A program made the translations under genes and the position numbers. From assembly GCF_003058085.1 (NCBI RefSeq), contig NZ_QBUD01000017.1:18649-82648 (forward strand): 64,000 nucleotides of DNA, read 5' to 3'. Each line of letters begins with the position of its first letter. Position 1 is the first letter of the stretch. Positions 45,288 to 54,757 of the stretch are shown one piece after another. The stretch comes from Yoonia sediminilitoris. GTDB taxonomy: Bacteria; Pseudomonadota; Alphaproteobacteria; Rhodobacterales; Rhodobacteraceae. Below the pieces are notes generated by a model, which did not search any database, had not been told where the DNA came from, and worked only from the letters and a program-made list of their open reading frames with translations.

Positions 45288-45749
45288 TCAGAGGTCGTCC
45301 GGCCCCAGTCGGTATGCCTTTCCGAACCCGCCGTTCAGGTGAATCGCATCGGGTGCCAGCCGGATCATCAGAAAATCCGTGAAATCATAGTAAAGCTGCG
45401 CCTTGGGGATGGCGGCAAGCCATTGGTCCTTGTGTGCAGCCTTGTCCACCTGTGCTGCCGTGCATTGAAGCGTCATGCGGGGATGCGTGAGCGGATCACC
45501 CTTGTCGCCCGGCTCACCGATCAGGGCGGAACAGGCAGGGTTGTCCAGCAGCGCGCCGGTATGGGTCGACAGTGTGGAGATGAGGGTCAACAGGGCGGCC
45601 CCGTCCCAGATCATCGCCGTGCGGGCGACATAGGGGGTAGCGTCACGCAGAATGACAGCAAGCGCGCCAAAGCGGGTTTTGGTCAGCAGATCAACCGCGA
45701 GGGTGAGGGCCGCGTCGTCGGTGGGATTGATCGGGTTGGGTTTTGTCAT
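45288..45749 (-). CDS. Pyridoxamine 5'-phosphate oxidase-fold (HugZ-like) protein
   Basis: This is a 153-residue FMN-binding split-barrel protein. Features are the opening LLTKTRFGALAVI, the barrel strand ALLTLISTLSTHTGALLDNP and the late FTDFLMIRLAPDAIHLNGGFGKAYRL. That last stretch is typical of the HugZ/pyridoxamine-oxidase-related family that includes haem-degrading proteins. It is tail-to-tail with the zinc-ribbon gene, with no bases between stops. Substrate unknown. Confidence 0.8.
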   Translation of the reverse strand: MTKPNPINPTDDAALTLAVDLLTKTRFGALAVILRDATPYVARTAMIWDGAALLTLISTLSTHTGALLDNPACSALIGEPGDKGDPLTHPRMTLQCTAAQVDKAAHKDQWLAAIPKAQLYYDFTDFLMIRLAPDAIHLNGGFGKAYRLGPDDL

Positions 45750-45901
45750 GCGGGGAGTGTAGGTCTATTTTTTCGGGTTAGAAATACATCAACGGCAACG
45801 TGTTCGGATTTGCGGTTTGCCCGCGCTGATGGGTAGGTCTCTTGATAGCGTTGCTTGACTATTGTCTCTTCTCAAAGTTGTTATAAGGGAACTGTAACCT
45901 T

Positions 45902-46717
45902 TTGGGTGGTACTTTGATCGATTTCATTAAAGACGGTACTGAGGCGAGGTCCCAACGGGTTCGTAGTCCTATTCTAGGGTCAATCGGTCTTGCATTTTTT
46001 GTATTGAACTGGAAACCACTGTGGTATCTCTTTCTCGCCGAACAGCCAGTGGCGATAAAGTTTCGTTTCTTCGAAATGAATACGACAACCTACTCCCTTT
46101 ATATTTGGCCTGCCCTTGCTGGTGTGATTCTTGCTCTGTCGACACCTTGGGTGAAATTTGCGGGTGCTTGGCTTGCTATTCAACCGGATCGCCTGCTGCG
46201 ACGTCTCCAATTTGATCAAGCACATGGGCAGAAGATCTATAGCTGGACAAAGGAAGCCGAAGCGGAGATTGCGCAAGCAAAGTTGGAAGAGGCGAGAGAA
46301 CGCAGGACAATTGATGCAGCAAAACGTATTGAAGAAGCAGAGAGCATTGAGGGCGGTGAGGCTGCGGAAACTATCATCGAACAGAGAGAACAATCCGATG
46401 TTTCTACTCCTGTTGAAAATATAAAGAACCTAATCGCGAATTTGAGTGATCGAGATATCAAAATTATTTCAGTCTTGCCCGAACTTTCGGAAAAGGTCAG
46501 GACGTTTGCCCTGTCAGAGGGAGCTTTAGAGTATTTTCTGACGAGGCTAGATTCAGTTTTACCAAATCTCGATATTGTTCGTCTCGAAGCAGAGCTTGAA
46601 AGTGCATTTAAGAACTTTGAACGTCTAAAACTGGCTTCAAAAGATCGACAAGGATATTGGACACTTACTCGCTTAGGCTATGATTTGTCCGATTACATCA
46701 AGAACGGGCGGCCATAG
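45902..46717 (+). CDS. Membrane protein of unknown function, AT-richer than neighbours
   Basis: This is a 271-residue protein starting at TTG (45902) about 12 bases after AAGGGA; no in-frame ATG exists before codon 59. The N-terminus [22 protein letters not shown] matches a widespread uncharacterised family with an RxxSPxLGxxxxxxxxNWK motif and two helices (about 27-45 and 65-95). A charged coiled-coil region (120-165) and a C-terminal winged-helix-like end ([15 protein letters not shown]) follow. Codon use is AT-richer than the flanking genes. It overlaps the rimO 3' end by 20 bases. Confidence 0.75.
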   Translation: MGGTLIDFIKDGTEARSQRVRSPILGSIGLAFFVLNWKPLWYLFLAEQPVAIKFRFFEMNTTTYSLYIWPALAGVILALSTPWVKFAGAWLAIQPDRLLRRLQFDQAHGQKIYSWTKEAEAEIAQAKLEEARERRTIDAAKRIEEAESIEGGEAAETIIEQREQSDVSTPVENIKNLIANLSDRDIKIISVLPELSEKVRTFALSEGALEYFLTRLDSVLPNLDIVRLEAELESAFKNFERLKLASKDRQGYWTLTRLGYDLSDYIKNGRP

Positions 46718-48098
46718 CTCCCCACAAGTCATACTCCCCCGCTTCCTCAACCTCAACTTGCAAAACATCCCCAACGTTCAGCCTCTCGGTCCCCTCATCA
46801 ATAAACAGGTTTCCGTCGATCTCGGGGGCGTCAGCCCATGTGCGGCAGGTGGCGATGCCGTCTTCGTCGATGTCGTCCACGATGACCTCTAGTGTGCGGC
46901 CGACCTTGGCTTCCAGTTTGGCCTCGGAGATTGCCTGCGCCTTGGCCATGAAACGGTCCCAGCGGTCTTGCTTGATCTCTGGCGCCACATGGTTTGGCAG
47001 GGCGTTGCTGCGCGCGCCGTCGACGTTTTCGTACTGGAAACACCCGACACGATCCAATTGCGCTTCGTCCATCCAGTCCAGCAGATGTTGGAACTCGGCT
47101 TCGGTTTCGCCCGGGTAACCCACTATGAATGTCGACCGCAGGGTGATGTCTGGGCAGATGGCCCGCCATGCCGCGATTTCATCCAGCGTTTTGGCCCCTG
47201 CCGCAGGCCGCGCCATGCGCCGCAGCACGTCTGGGTGGCTGTGCTGGAAGGGAATGTCGAGGTAGGGCAGTACGCCGTTGGTCGGGTCTGCCATGATCGG
47301 GATCAGGTCGCGGACATGCGGATAGGGGTAAACGTAATGTAGCCGCACCCACGCGCCGAGCTTGCCCAGTTCGCGGGTCAGGTCGGTGATGTGGCTGCGG
47401 ACCTCAGCATCTTTCCAGGGGTTCAGATCATATTTGCGATCCAGCCCATAGGCAGAGGTGTCTTGAGAGATCACCAGCAATTCCTTGACGCCCGCATCCA
47501 CCAGCTTTTCCGCCTCGCGCAGGACCGCGTGGGCCGGGCGCGAGGCTAGACGCCCGCGCATATCGGGAATGATGCAGAATTTGCACTTGTGATTGCAGCC
47601 TTCGGAAATCTTCAGATAGCTGTAGTGGCGTGGCGTCAGGCTGACGCCGGTGCCGGGCAGCAGGTCGATGAACGGGTCCGGAGCGGGGGGCACCGTTGCG
47701 TGGACGGCATCAAGCACCTGTTCATATTGGTGCGGCCCCGTGACGGCGAGGATCTGCGGGTGATGTTCGCGGATGTAATCGGGCTCAGCCCCCAGACAGC
47801 CGGTCACGATGACTTTGCCGTTTTCCTGAAGGGCTTCGCCAATGGCATCAAGGCTTTCGGCCTTGGCGCTGTCGAGAAATCCGCAGGTGTTGACAATCAC
47901 CGCCTCTGCGCCAGCGTAATCAGGCGAGATGGCGTATCCTTCCGCGCGCAGGCGCGTGAGGATACGTTCGCTATCGACAAGAGCCTTGGGACAGCCAAGC
48001 GACACCATGCCGATGGTCGGCTGGCCGTCGCGTTTCGGGTCACTGATTTTGGCCTTGGGCGCAATGTCAGGGCGGAGGTTTGGTGGGTTCTGGGTCAT
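46698..48098 (-). CDS. rimO: Ribosomal protein S12 methylthiotransferase
   Basis: This is a 466-residue radical-SAM enzyme adding a methylthio group to Asp89 of ribosomal protein S12. It has an N-terminal UPF0004 domain ([29 protein letters not shown] cysteines), radical SAM cluster [18 protein letters not shown] near residue 170, and a C-terminal TRAM domain. These, especially [11 protein letters not shown], separate RimO from MiaB. Confidence 0.95.
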   Translation of the reverse strand: MTQNPPNLRPDIAPKAKISDPKRDGQPTIGMVSLGCPKALVDSERILTRLRAEGYAISPDYAGAEAVIVNTCGFLDSAKAESLDAIGEALQENGKVIVTGCLGAEPDYIREHHPQILAVTGPHQYEQVLDAVHATVPPAPDPFIDLLPGTGVSLTPRHYSYLKISEGCNHKCKFCIIPDMRGRLASRPAHAVLREAEKLVDAGVKELLVISQDTSAYGLDRKYDLNPWKDAEVRSHITDLTRELGKLGAWVRLHYVYPYPHVRDLIPIMADPTNGVLPYLDIPFQHSHPDVLRRMARPAAGAKTLDEIAAWRAICPDITLRSTFIVGYPGETEAEFQHLLDWMDEAQLDRVGCFQYENVDGARSNALPNHVAPEIKQDRWDRFMAKAQAISEAKLEAKVGRTLEVIVDDIDEDGIATCRTWADAPEIDGNLFIDEGTERLNVGDVLQVEVEEAGEYDLWGAMAARS

Positions 48099-48162
48099 TG
48101 TGCGGGTTTAGCGGAACTGAGTGGCGGAGGGAACGCCACAAATGCGGACGGCCCCGTGATGA

Positions 48163-48189
48163 AAAACGCCGCCAGAGTGGCGGCGTTTT
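48163..48189 (-). terminator. Strong hairpin terminator after gcrA
   Basis: AAAACGCCGCCA and TGGCGGCGTTTT form a 12-bp perfect stem with a 3-base loop. Read on the minus strand it ends in TTTT followed by TTC. It lies 47-73 bases past the gcrA stop, just beyond the hairpin-TTAC repeat. Confidence 0.88.
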
Positions 48190-48198
48190 CGAACAGAA

Positions 48199-48222
48199 GG
48201 ATGGATCAAGATCCATCTTACG
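48199..48222. repeat. Hairpin-TTAC repeat, copy b
   Basis: GGATGGAT-CAAG-ATCCATCT followed by TACG. It sits directly after the gcrA stop, the same position as copy a after cydB, and shares the flanking CCAGATCG with it. Confidence 0.65.
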
Positions 48223-48235
48223 ATCTGGCGTCTGA

Positions 48236-48835
48236 CTAGCGCCGACGATCCCGGCGCGATGACATCGGCTGGAAGGCGACGCCCACGTGTGCTTCGCAAT
48301 AGGGTTTGCCTTGCTGGACGCCCAATCCGCAGAACCAGAAATCTTCGGTTGCAGGGTCACCAACAGGCCATTTGCAGGTCTTTTCAGTCAGCTCCATCAG
48401 GCTAAGTCGCTTGGCCGTCTTTTCGACCTCACTGACCTTCGCCAATGCCTCTGGGCTGATTTCATTGGCGGACGGCTGCGGCGGCAACGGCTGACCGGCA
48501 GGGATGATCGCCCGGCGTGCAGCAGAGATTGGAATGCCGTTTTCGTCCAGCTCGACTTCTTCTTTTACCGCGGGCACAGCCGGTGATGCGGGTTTGGCCT
48601 TTGCGGCGGGCTTTGGTGCGGGCTTTGCTGCTGCCGGTGCCGCACGTTCCTTTGGCGCAGCCTTGGCGGTTGCGCTGCGGTTTGACGTGGCACGGTTGGA
48701 CAGGCCCAGACGGTGCACTTTGCCAATCACGGCATTGCGCGTCACACCGCCGAGTTCCTTGGCGATTTCACTGGCAGAGTGTTCATCCGCCCACATTTTC
48801 TTGAGCTTTTCAACACGCTCATCGGTCCAGGACAT
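48236..48835 (-). CDS. gcrA: GcrA-family cell-cycle regulator
   Basis: This is a 199-residue protein starting MSWTDERVEKLKKMWADE at 48835. The N-terminal helix-turn-helix (ASEIAKELGGVTRNAVIGKV) and the LGLSNR segment bind sigma-70 and GANTC-methylated promoters in Alphaproteobacteria. The C-terminal TEKTCKWPVGDP...FCGLGVQQGKPYCEAH region is the conserved GcrA end. A low-complexity Ala/Lys/Pro linker separates the two parts. Confidence 0.94.
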   Translation of the reverse strand: MSWTDERVEKLKKMWADEHSASEIAKELGGVTRNAVIGKVHRLGLSNRATSNRSATAKAAPKERAAPAAAKPAPKPAAKAKPASPAVPAVKEEVELDENGIPISAARRAIIPAGQPLPPQPSANEISPEALAKVSEVEKTAKRLSLMELTEKTCKWPVGDPATEDFWFCGLGVQQGKPYCEAHVGVAFQPMSSRRDRRR

Positions 48836-49046
48836 AAAGATTCCTTTGGTTTGCTGTACTGACATGCGCAATAGCAGGCAGGTCTATCGATCTCGTTAGC
48901 TCTTTATAGTAATCACTGTTGTCGCCGATGTGAAGATACCGCCGCGCACAAACCTTATGTCTTGCCTGTTGCGCGACTTGTGCACTTCTTGCTGGCCAAA
49001 CACGTCGTGGACGTTATGACGGGGGGACGCAACAAGCAGATGGCAA

Positions 49047-49850
49047 ATGACACAACAAACTTCAATGGGCGTGCGTCGTTTCGGCCGGGTGAACTGGCTG
49101 GGGACGCGCACATTAATATGGCGGGAAGTCCGCCGGTTCATGAACGTCTGGTCGCAGACTGTCATGGCACCGCTGATCAATGCAGGGCTGTTCCTGATGA
49201 TTTTCACGATCGCCATCGGCCCAACGCGCGGAGACGTTATGGGGGTGCCGTTTGTGACGTTTCTGGCACCGGGCATCCTGACCATGACGGTTATTCAGAA
49301 CGCTTTTGCAAACACTTCGTCCAGTATCACCTCAGCCAAAGTGCAGGGCAATATTGTCGACACGCTGATGCCGCCACTTTCGGCAGCTGAGCTTGTTGTG
49401 GGCTATATCGGCGGGGCGGTACTGCGCGGGGCGCTCGTCGCTGTTGTCATCGCGGCAGGGGCGGCTATTTTTCTGGGCGTCGGGATGGAACACCCGGTTT
49501 GGGCGATTGTTTTTGTTTTGCTGGGGTCTGTCTTGATGGGTGGTCTGGGCATGATCGCCGCAATCTATGCCAACAAATTTGATCAACTGTCAGCGATTTC
49601 GAACTTTCTGATCACGCCGCTCGCCTTTTTGTCGGGGACCTTCTACTCGATTGAGGCATTGCCGCCCTTCATGCAAACGCTCAGCCATATCAACCCGTTC
49701 TTCTATATCATTGACGGGGTTCGCTACGGCATGATCGGGGTCAGTGACAGCAGCCCCTGGATCGGGCTTTGCGTGGTCGGTGTCGCCTGTATCGCTGTCC
49801 TGGCACTCTGCTGGCGCTGGATGGACAGGGGATATCGGCTAAAGGCCTAG
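49047..49850 (+). CDS. ABC-2 type transporter permease (orphan in this window)
   Basis: This is a 267-residue permease with six helices. It belongs to the ABC-2 (YadH/NodJ) group: FVTFLAPGILTMTVIQNAF near residue 70, and the C-terminal PLAFLSGTFYSIEALPP, where an export permease opens. An ATPase partner normally precedes such genes, but none is beside it here. It converges with the 49839 gene, overlapping by 12 bases. Confidence 0.85.
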   Translation: MTQQTSMGVRRFGRVNWLGTRTLIWREVRRFMNVWSQTVMAPLINAGLFLMIFTIAIGPTRGDVMGVPFVTFLAPGILTMTVIQNAFANTSSSITSAKVQGNIVDTLMPPLSAAELVVGYIGGAVLRGALVAVVIAAGAAIFLGVGMEHPVWAIVFVLLGSVLMGGLGMIAAIYANKFDQLSAISNFLITPLAFLSGTFYSIEALPPFMQTLSHINPFFYIIDGVRYGMIGVSDSSPWIGLCVVGVACIAVLALCWRWMDRGYRLKA

Positions 49851-50261
49851 GTAGGATTCGCGTAAGGGGATCCCCCGTTCCGCCATAACGTCGGAGAGTG
49901 CTTCGATGCTGGGTAGATCGCCTGCAAATGTGCCCTCTTCCCGGCCATCCTTGTAAACGATCGTGACCGTACATTCCGCGCTGACCTCGGTGATGCGCAG
50001 ATAAGCGATATTGTCGAGCGGGATGGCACGCGGCCTGCGCCATGCTGCCAGCACGAGGTAATTGTCATCCACCCGTATGCCGGACACCGGATGCGGCAGC
50101 AGCATCCAGTAAAGGGTTGCAGCCCCCAAACCCCAGGCAAGTGCGGTCAGATGATGTGCCCCTGTCAGTGCAATCACCATGATCAGCAGTGCCAGACTGA
50201 CTACCGATAGCCGCATCACCCACAAGTTTGGCGCCCGGCGATACTCGTAAACCTCGTTCAT
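49839..50261 (-). CDS. Small membrane protein of unknown function
   Basis: This is a 140-residue protein with two adjacent hydrophobic segments (VMRLSVVSLALLIMVIALTG; LTALAWGLGAATLYWMLLP), then a beta-rich cytoplasmic domain (NYLVLAAWRRPRAIPLDNIA) resembling a bacterial PH-like domain. No enzyme motif. The upstream 435 bases to argD contain no gene; a TTGACA at 50642 may be the -35 of argD. Confidence 0.7.
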   Translation of the reverse strand: MNEVYEYRRAPNLWVMRLSVVSLALLIMVIALTGAHHLTALAWGLGAATLYWMLLPHPVSGIRVDDNYLVLAAWRRPRAIPLDNIAYLRITEVSAECTVTIVYKDGREEGTFAGDLPSIEALSDVMAERGIPLRESYLGL

Positions 50262-50696
50262 GAAATCGCAACTAGATGACGATCATGGCTGCAATTTGTT
50301 CCTTCGGTAGCGTGTTTAAGGAATTACTAACAAGGCGTTTTTCGCGGCGCTGCGTCAGCAGGTAAAGTTGTGCCTGTCAGAAAACGCGCAACCGTCAGGG
50401 TGCTGATATCATCGGGAAATCTCCCAAATCTCCCATTGTCGTGTGGTCCTGTAAAGAGTGGCGGATACCGCCAAAGGCAGCGGGCTTCATACCCGACAGC
50501 TCTACAGTGCACTTAGTACTTTCTTCCTGACAAAAACCACGCTATCAGACCGTCATGATGAAACAGGCACAAAAGAACATTCGACGTCGACGCTGAAACG
50601 CGGCGCCCGTTCACTCGTCTTCATCTAACCCCCTAAAATTATTGACACTCCGGTTTGGTTCTGCACCATTCAGGTACTTCGCAAAGGATGATCGCC

Positions 50697-51875
50697 ATGA
50701 TCCCATCAATTCTGCCGACCTATGCACGTGCGCCGCTGACCTTCATATCTGGTGAAGGGTCTTGGTTGACGGAAGCAGACGGGCGACGTTTTCTTGATTT
50801 CGGGGCGGGAATTGCGGTGAACGTACTGGGTCATGCGCATCCTGCGCTGGTCGCAGCGTTGACAGAGCAGGCCAAGACGCTTTGGCATGTCTCGAACCTT
50901 TATAATATCCCAGCGCAGCAGAAATTGGCGGATGCTTTGGTTGATAAGACCTTTGCAGATACGGTGTTTTTTACAAATTCCGGAACGGAAGCCTGCGAAC
51001 TGGCCGTCAAGATGGCACGGAAATACTGGTTCGACAAAGGCAGCGACCGGACAGATATAATCACCTTCAGCGGCTCGTTTCACGGACGTTCGAGCGCAGG
51101 GATCGCTGCCGCCGGATCAGAGAAAATGACCAAGGGGTTCGGCCCCTTGCTGCCCGGTTTCATCCACCTTGAATTCGGCGATCATGAGGCGCTGAATGCA
51201 GCGGCCAATGACAGAGTTGCGGCAATCATGGTTGAACCTGTGCAGGGCGAAGGCGGGATCAGACCGCTGCCGGATGCATGCCTCAAGGGATTGCGTGACT
51301 TGTGTGACACACATGGGATTTTGCTGATCCTTGATGAGGTGCAATGCGGGATGGGCCGGACGGGCAAACTGTTTGCGCACGAATGGGCCGGGATCACGCC
51401 GGATATCATGATGATTGCCAAAGGCATTGGCGGGGGCTTTCCGCTGGGGGGCGTCCTGGCGACACAAGAGGCGGCATCGGGGATGACCGCAGGCACCCAT
51501 GGGTCCACTTACGGGGGCAATCCGTTGGCCTGCGCGGTTGGGGCCAAGGTGCTGGAAATCGTGGGGGATGACGCATTTATGTCAGATGTTAATCGCAAGG
51601 CGGGGCTCTTGCGCCAAAAGCTCGAGTCGCTTGTTGATGGCAATCCGGATGTTTTTGAAAGCGTGCGTGGGTCCGGTCTGATGCTGGGGCTGAAGTGCAA
51701 GGTTGCCAATAGCGACGTCGTCAACGCTGGCTATGCCAATGGCCTGCTGACAGTGCCTGCAGCCGACAATGTGGTGCGGCTGCTGCCCGCGTTGAACATC
51801 GGGGAAGATGATATCGAAATGGCCGTCGAAAAACTGGAAAACGCGGCACAACAGATCACAAGGGCCCATGCGTAA
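50697..51875 (+). CDS. argD: Acetylornithine aminotransferase
   Basis: This is a 392-residue class III PLP enzyme converting N-acetylglutamate semialdehyde to N-acetylornithine. The start at 50697 follows AAGGA by 9 bases. FLDFGAGIAVNVLGHAHP, the GTEACELAVKMARKY loop, and the PLP lysine in IMMIAKGIGGGFPLGG are diagnostic. It heads an argD-GNAT-argF unit. Succinyl-diaminopimelate aminotransferase activity is a common second function. Confidence 0.94.
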   Translation: MIPSILPTYARAPLTFISGEGSWLTEADGRRFLDFGAGIAVNVLGHAHPALVAALTEQAKTLWHVSNLYNIPAQQKLADALVDKTFADTVFFTNSGTEACELAVKMARKYWFDKGSDRTDIITFSGSFHGRSSAGIAAAGSEKMTKGFGPLLPGFIHLEFGDHEALNAAANDRVAAIMVEPVQGEGGIRPLPDACLKGLRDLCDTHGILLILDEVQCGMGRTGKLFAHEWAGITPDIMMIAKGIGGGFPLGGVLATQEAASGMTAGTHGSTYGGNPLACAVGAKVLEIVGDDAFMSDVNRKAGLLRQKLESLVDGNPDVFESVRGSGLMLGLKCKVANSDVVNAGYANGLLTVPAADNVVRLLPALNIGEDDIEMAVEKLENAAQQITRAHA

Positions 51876-52350
51876 CTATGAATTTCGCACCCTGACCAAA
51901 CAGGACCTGCCGCAATTGGGGTCCTGGCTGCAATTGCCGCATGTCAAGGTTTGGTGGGGCGATGCGGAACAACAGGTTGCGTTGATAGAAAAAGACATGA
52001 ACAACACTGCGGTTGACATGCTGATCGTTGCGCTGTCGGGGCGTCCATTCGCCTATATCCGGCATCACGATGCGCATCTGTTCCAGATGCCGGAATATGG
52101 CGACCTGCCTGTCGGTACGCGGGTCATCGCTACATTTGTAGGCGACCCCGACTTTCTGGGGCAGGGGCATGCGGTCGGCTATATCGAAACCTTTATCAGG
52201 GATTTGCGTTTGCATTATCCTCTCGTCGCCGTCGCGGCAGGCACAACCGACACGCGCATGATCGGGGTCTATAGCCAGGCGGGCTTTCACAAACGACGAT
52301 TTGCACCAACTTCCGATGGGAGACTGGTTCAGGTCATGACCCATCACTAG
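51868..52350 (+). CDS. GNAT acetyltransferase, AAC(6')-like
   Basis: This is a 160-residue acetyltransferase whose ATG overlaps the argD 3' end by 8 bases. The N-terminal VKVWWGDAEQQ and the acetyl-CoA segment PDFLGQGHAVGYIETFI, followed by NxxxIxxYxxxGF-like TRMIGVYSQAGFHKR, resemble the AAC(6')/RimJ-like subfamily. The canonical RxxGxG/A loop is LGQGH. The substrate is unknown; placement between argD and argF may reflect an arginine-related metabolite. Confidence 0.82.
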   Translation: MRNYEFRTLTKQDLPQLGSWLQLPHVKVWWGDAEQQVALIEKDMNNTAVDMLIVALSGRPFAYIRHHDAHLFQMPEYGDLPVGTRVIATFVGDPDFLGQGHAVGYIETFIRDLRLHYPLVAVAAGTTDTRMIGVYSQAGFHKRRFAPTSDGRLVQVMTHH

Positions 52351-52360
52351 ACTTCTTTTG

Positions 52361-52406
52361 GCCCAAAATATCCCGGGGGAGGCCGTAAGGCCGGGGGCAG
52401 CACCCC
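52361..52406. repeat. Likely intergenic repeat common in Rhodobacteraceae
   Basis: GCCCAAAATATCCCGGGGGA is followed by GGCC-GTAA-GGCC and GGGGGCAGCACCCC. From memory, CAAAATATCCCGGGGG...GGGGGCAGCGCCCC strings are frequent between genes in this family. There is one copy in the window, between the GNAT gene and argF. Its function is unknown. Confidence 0.45.
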
Positions 52407-52437
52407 AATTTTCCCGGCACAACAAAAAGCGAAACGT

Positions 52438-53343
52438 ATGAACCATTTTCTCGATATCAACGTAACACCGTCTGATGACCTAAGCGGGATTATTCAGAAC
52501 GCACAGCAAATGAAACAAGCCCGCGCGGGCCTGCCAAAAGGTACGCCGGACAGCGAACAGCCTCTGGCGGGGCATATGGTGGCGCTGATCTTTGAAAAGC
52601 CATCTACAAGGACGCGCGTATCGTTTGATGTGGGTGTGCGCCAAATGGGCGGACAGACACTGGTGCTTTCGGGTGCGGATATGCAGTTGGGCCATGGTGA
52701 GACAATCGCAGACACGGCGCGGGTCCTTTCGCGATATGTTGATCTGATCATGATCCGCACGTTCGAGGAACAAACGCTGCTGGATATGGCCGAATATGCC
52801 ACTGTCCCGGTCATCAACGGGCTGACCAACCGCACGCACCCCTGCCAGATCATGGCCGATATCATGACATTCGAAGAACATAACGGCCCGATCAAAGGCA
52901 AGAAAGTCGTCTGGTCGGGCGATGGCAACAATGTCTTTGCCAGTTTTGCCCATGCAGCCGAGAAATTTGATTTTGATCTGGTTTTTACCGGGCCGCCGCC
53001 GCTTGACCCGGAACCTGCATTGGCTGGCCTTTACACAACCGTGCGCGACCCCAACGAGGCTGTGCAGGGTGCGGACCTTGTTGTGACCGACACATGGGTG
53101 TCGATGCATGACCCGCAGTCAGCGCGTGAGCGGCGCCACAATCAGTTGCGTGGCTATCAGGTCAATGATGCGCTGATGGCACAGGCCAAGGATGATGCAT
53201 TGTTCATGCACTGCCTGCCTGCCCACCGCGATGATGAGGCAACAAGCAGCGTCATGGACGGGCCCCATTCGGTCATCTTTGATGAGGCCGAAAACAGGAT
53301 GCACGCCCAGAAGGCCATCATGCGCTATTGTTTGGGTAAATAG
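52438..53343 (+). CDS. argF: Ornithine carbamoyltransferase
   Basis: This is a 301-residue enzyme forming citrulline from ornithine and carbamoyl phosphate. The carbamoyl-phosphate motif [12 protein letters not shown] is near residue 50, the HPCQIMAD motif near 135, and the ornithine-site [11 protein letters not shown] near 260. It is 87 bases after the GNAT gene. A single catabolic-type partner (arcA/arcC) is absent, so biosynthesis is likely. Confidence 0.95.
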   Translation: MNHFLDINVTPSDDLSGIIQNAQQMKQARAGLPKGTPDSEQPLAGHMVALIFEKPSTRTRVSFDVGVRQMGGQTLVLSGADMQLGHGETIADTARVLSRYVDLIMIRTFEEQTLLDMAEYATVPVINGLTNRTHPCQIMADIMTFEEHNGPIKGKKVVWSGDGNNVFASFAHAAEKFDFDLVFTGPPPLDPEPALAGLYTTVRDPNEAVQGADLVVTDTWVSMHDPQSARERRHNQLRGYQVNDALMAQAKDDALFMHCLPAHRDDEATSSVMDGPHSVIFDEAENRMHAQKAIMRYCLGK

Positions 53344-53349
53344 GCGGGG

Positions 53350-54039
53350 CTAGAGCGATATCTTCGGCGCCAGAAAATGATGAATGTCGGCCAGCATGGC
53401 TGTGCTGACAGTGCCAGCAGTCGCCAATGCGTCTAGCCGGGTGACATTACCTGCTGGCGCAGGCACGGACCATACGGCTGATATCATTGTGTTTTTATCC
53501 AAGGTCAAGACTGGCAATTCACAGGTTCCGTCGTAGCAAGTCAGCATTACCGGGAGCGGGCCACCGAATGGATTAGACAACTGACAGGCGATTGGGCTGT
53601 CAGGGGGCTGGCTGGCGGTGACACATATGGCCGTTTCGGACGTGCGGATGACAACGTGATTTCGGCTGCGCATTTGCAGATAGGGCACTGCCGAAAGCTC
53701 CTGCCGCGCGGGAATATCATTGACCTGCCCCTGCACCACCAACGATGATAAGTCGGCTGAAACGGTCGTTGGATCAAAGCGAATTTTGGGAACAATTGGG
53801 ATAGGGTGGTTGTGCCCATCAACATGCAACTGTTCAACCTTCACACATCGTTCTGGGCGCTCCATCAGCAGTTGCGTGCTTTCGTCAACAACCCGAATGA
53901 TCGGACCGCCGCGCATGATCCCGCCTGCGGCGTCATATCGGCCAAAGTCAACAAAACGAATGATATCCGGGCAGTCTTGTGCAACGGCCGCCGTCAGGCT
54001 TAACAGCCATAAAAGACCGGTACAGGTGAACAATCGCAT
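53350..54039 (-). CDS. Secreted hypothetical protein
   Basis: This is a 229-residue protein starting at 54039 after GAAGGGG. Signal peptide MRLFTCTGLLWLLSLTAAVA is cleaved before QDCP. The mature part is beta-rich with several cysteines that could pair in the periplasm. FVDFGRYDAAGGIMRGGPII near residue 30 looks like a periplasmic repeat-domain opening, but I know no family. It ends 6 bases from the argF stop. Confidence 0.7.
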   Translation of the reverse strand: MRLFTCTGLLWLLSLTAAVAQDCPDIIRFVDFGRYDAAGGIMRGGPIIRVVDESTQLLMERPERCVKVEQLHVDGHNHPIPIVPKIRFDPTTVSADLSSLVVQGQVNDIPARQELSAVPYLQMRSRNHVVIRTSETAICVTASQPPDSPIACQLSNPFGGPLPVMLTCYDGTCELPVLTLDKNTMISAVWSVPAPAGNVTRLDALATAGTVSTAMLADIHHFLAPKISL

Positions 54040-54107
54040 ATAAGCCCCTTCAGCTTGCACTGTGCAGTATCTGCCGAGTTCGCTGACTGATCAAGGAAGG
54101 TGTCTCA

Positions 54108-54217
54108 AGCGTTTCGCCTTTAACCTCAGGCATCAGATAAAGGCGGAGCACCCACGACATACGAACGCTGCAATGCGTTTCCCGAATGGCTGTGATTCAG
54201 GTTTTCGCGAAATGCCC
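54108..54217. repeat. 110-bp element with terminal inverted repeats, copy 2
   Basis: It begins AGCGTTTCGCCTTTAACCT and ends AGGTTTTCGCGAAATGCCC; length equals copy 1 and the internal ACCT-AGGCATCAG segment is shared. The right terminus has mutated (AAATGCCC for AAACGCTG). It touches the Nudix stop codon, so the element was inserted at a gene 3' end. Confidence 0.75.
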
Positions 54218-54708
54218 TAGATCTCACATGCGGGCAGACAGCGCGCCAGCGCATCCGACAAAGCCGGCAGGCTCACTTCTGATGCGGCCTGCGCAAAAGG
54301 TACCCATCTGCGATCACGCTTGTGGGCTTCGGGAAAGTCATTCGCCAGTGACTGCACTTCGATGTCGAAGATCTGAACATGGCAGGGTACAGACGCACGG
54401 TTCGCAAGTGTCTTTTTTGTATGATAGTGGCCAATGGGAGTATCGGTGATGCATTTGGCGATAACGCCAGCCTCTTCCCAGGCTTCCAGGGCTGCGGCGT
54501 CACCATCTCTTATACCTTCTTCGGTCCATCCTTTGGGCAATATCCAGCGGCCTGACGAACTCGTTATCAGCAAAAGCTCCCGCCCCTGATAACCCGGCCG
54601 ATGGCAAAAGGCCGCCACCTGCAAAGCAGGTTCTTGTTGCAGGATTTGGTGTGGCGCGGTCGCCCGCATTGTTTCCGAGATAAAGGACATGCCCAGACGG
54701 TAAATCAT
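54217..54708 (-). CDS. NUDIX hydrolase
   Basis: This is a 163-residue protein; the start used is the ATG at 54708, with another at 54690. The Nudix box lies in WILPKGWTEEGIRD and AALEAWEEAGV (residues 58-83), the form found in diphosphoinositol-polyphosphate/diadenosine phosphatase-like members. It cleaves a nucleoside or other X-linked diphosphate. It lies 50 bases after hrpB in the same direction. Confidence 0.88.
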   Translation of the reverse strand: MIYRLGMSFISETMRATAPHQILQQEPALQVAAFCHRPGYQGRELLLITSSSGRWILPKGWTEEGIRDGDAAALEAWEEAGVIAKCITDTPIGHYHTKKTLANRASVPCHVQIFDIEVQSLANDFPEAHKRDRRWVPFAQAASEVSLPALSDALARCLPACEI

Positions 54709-54757
54709 TTTACCTAAGAGAAACTTAACGCAAGAGCAAAGGCATCCTGTCCCCCGG

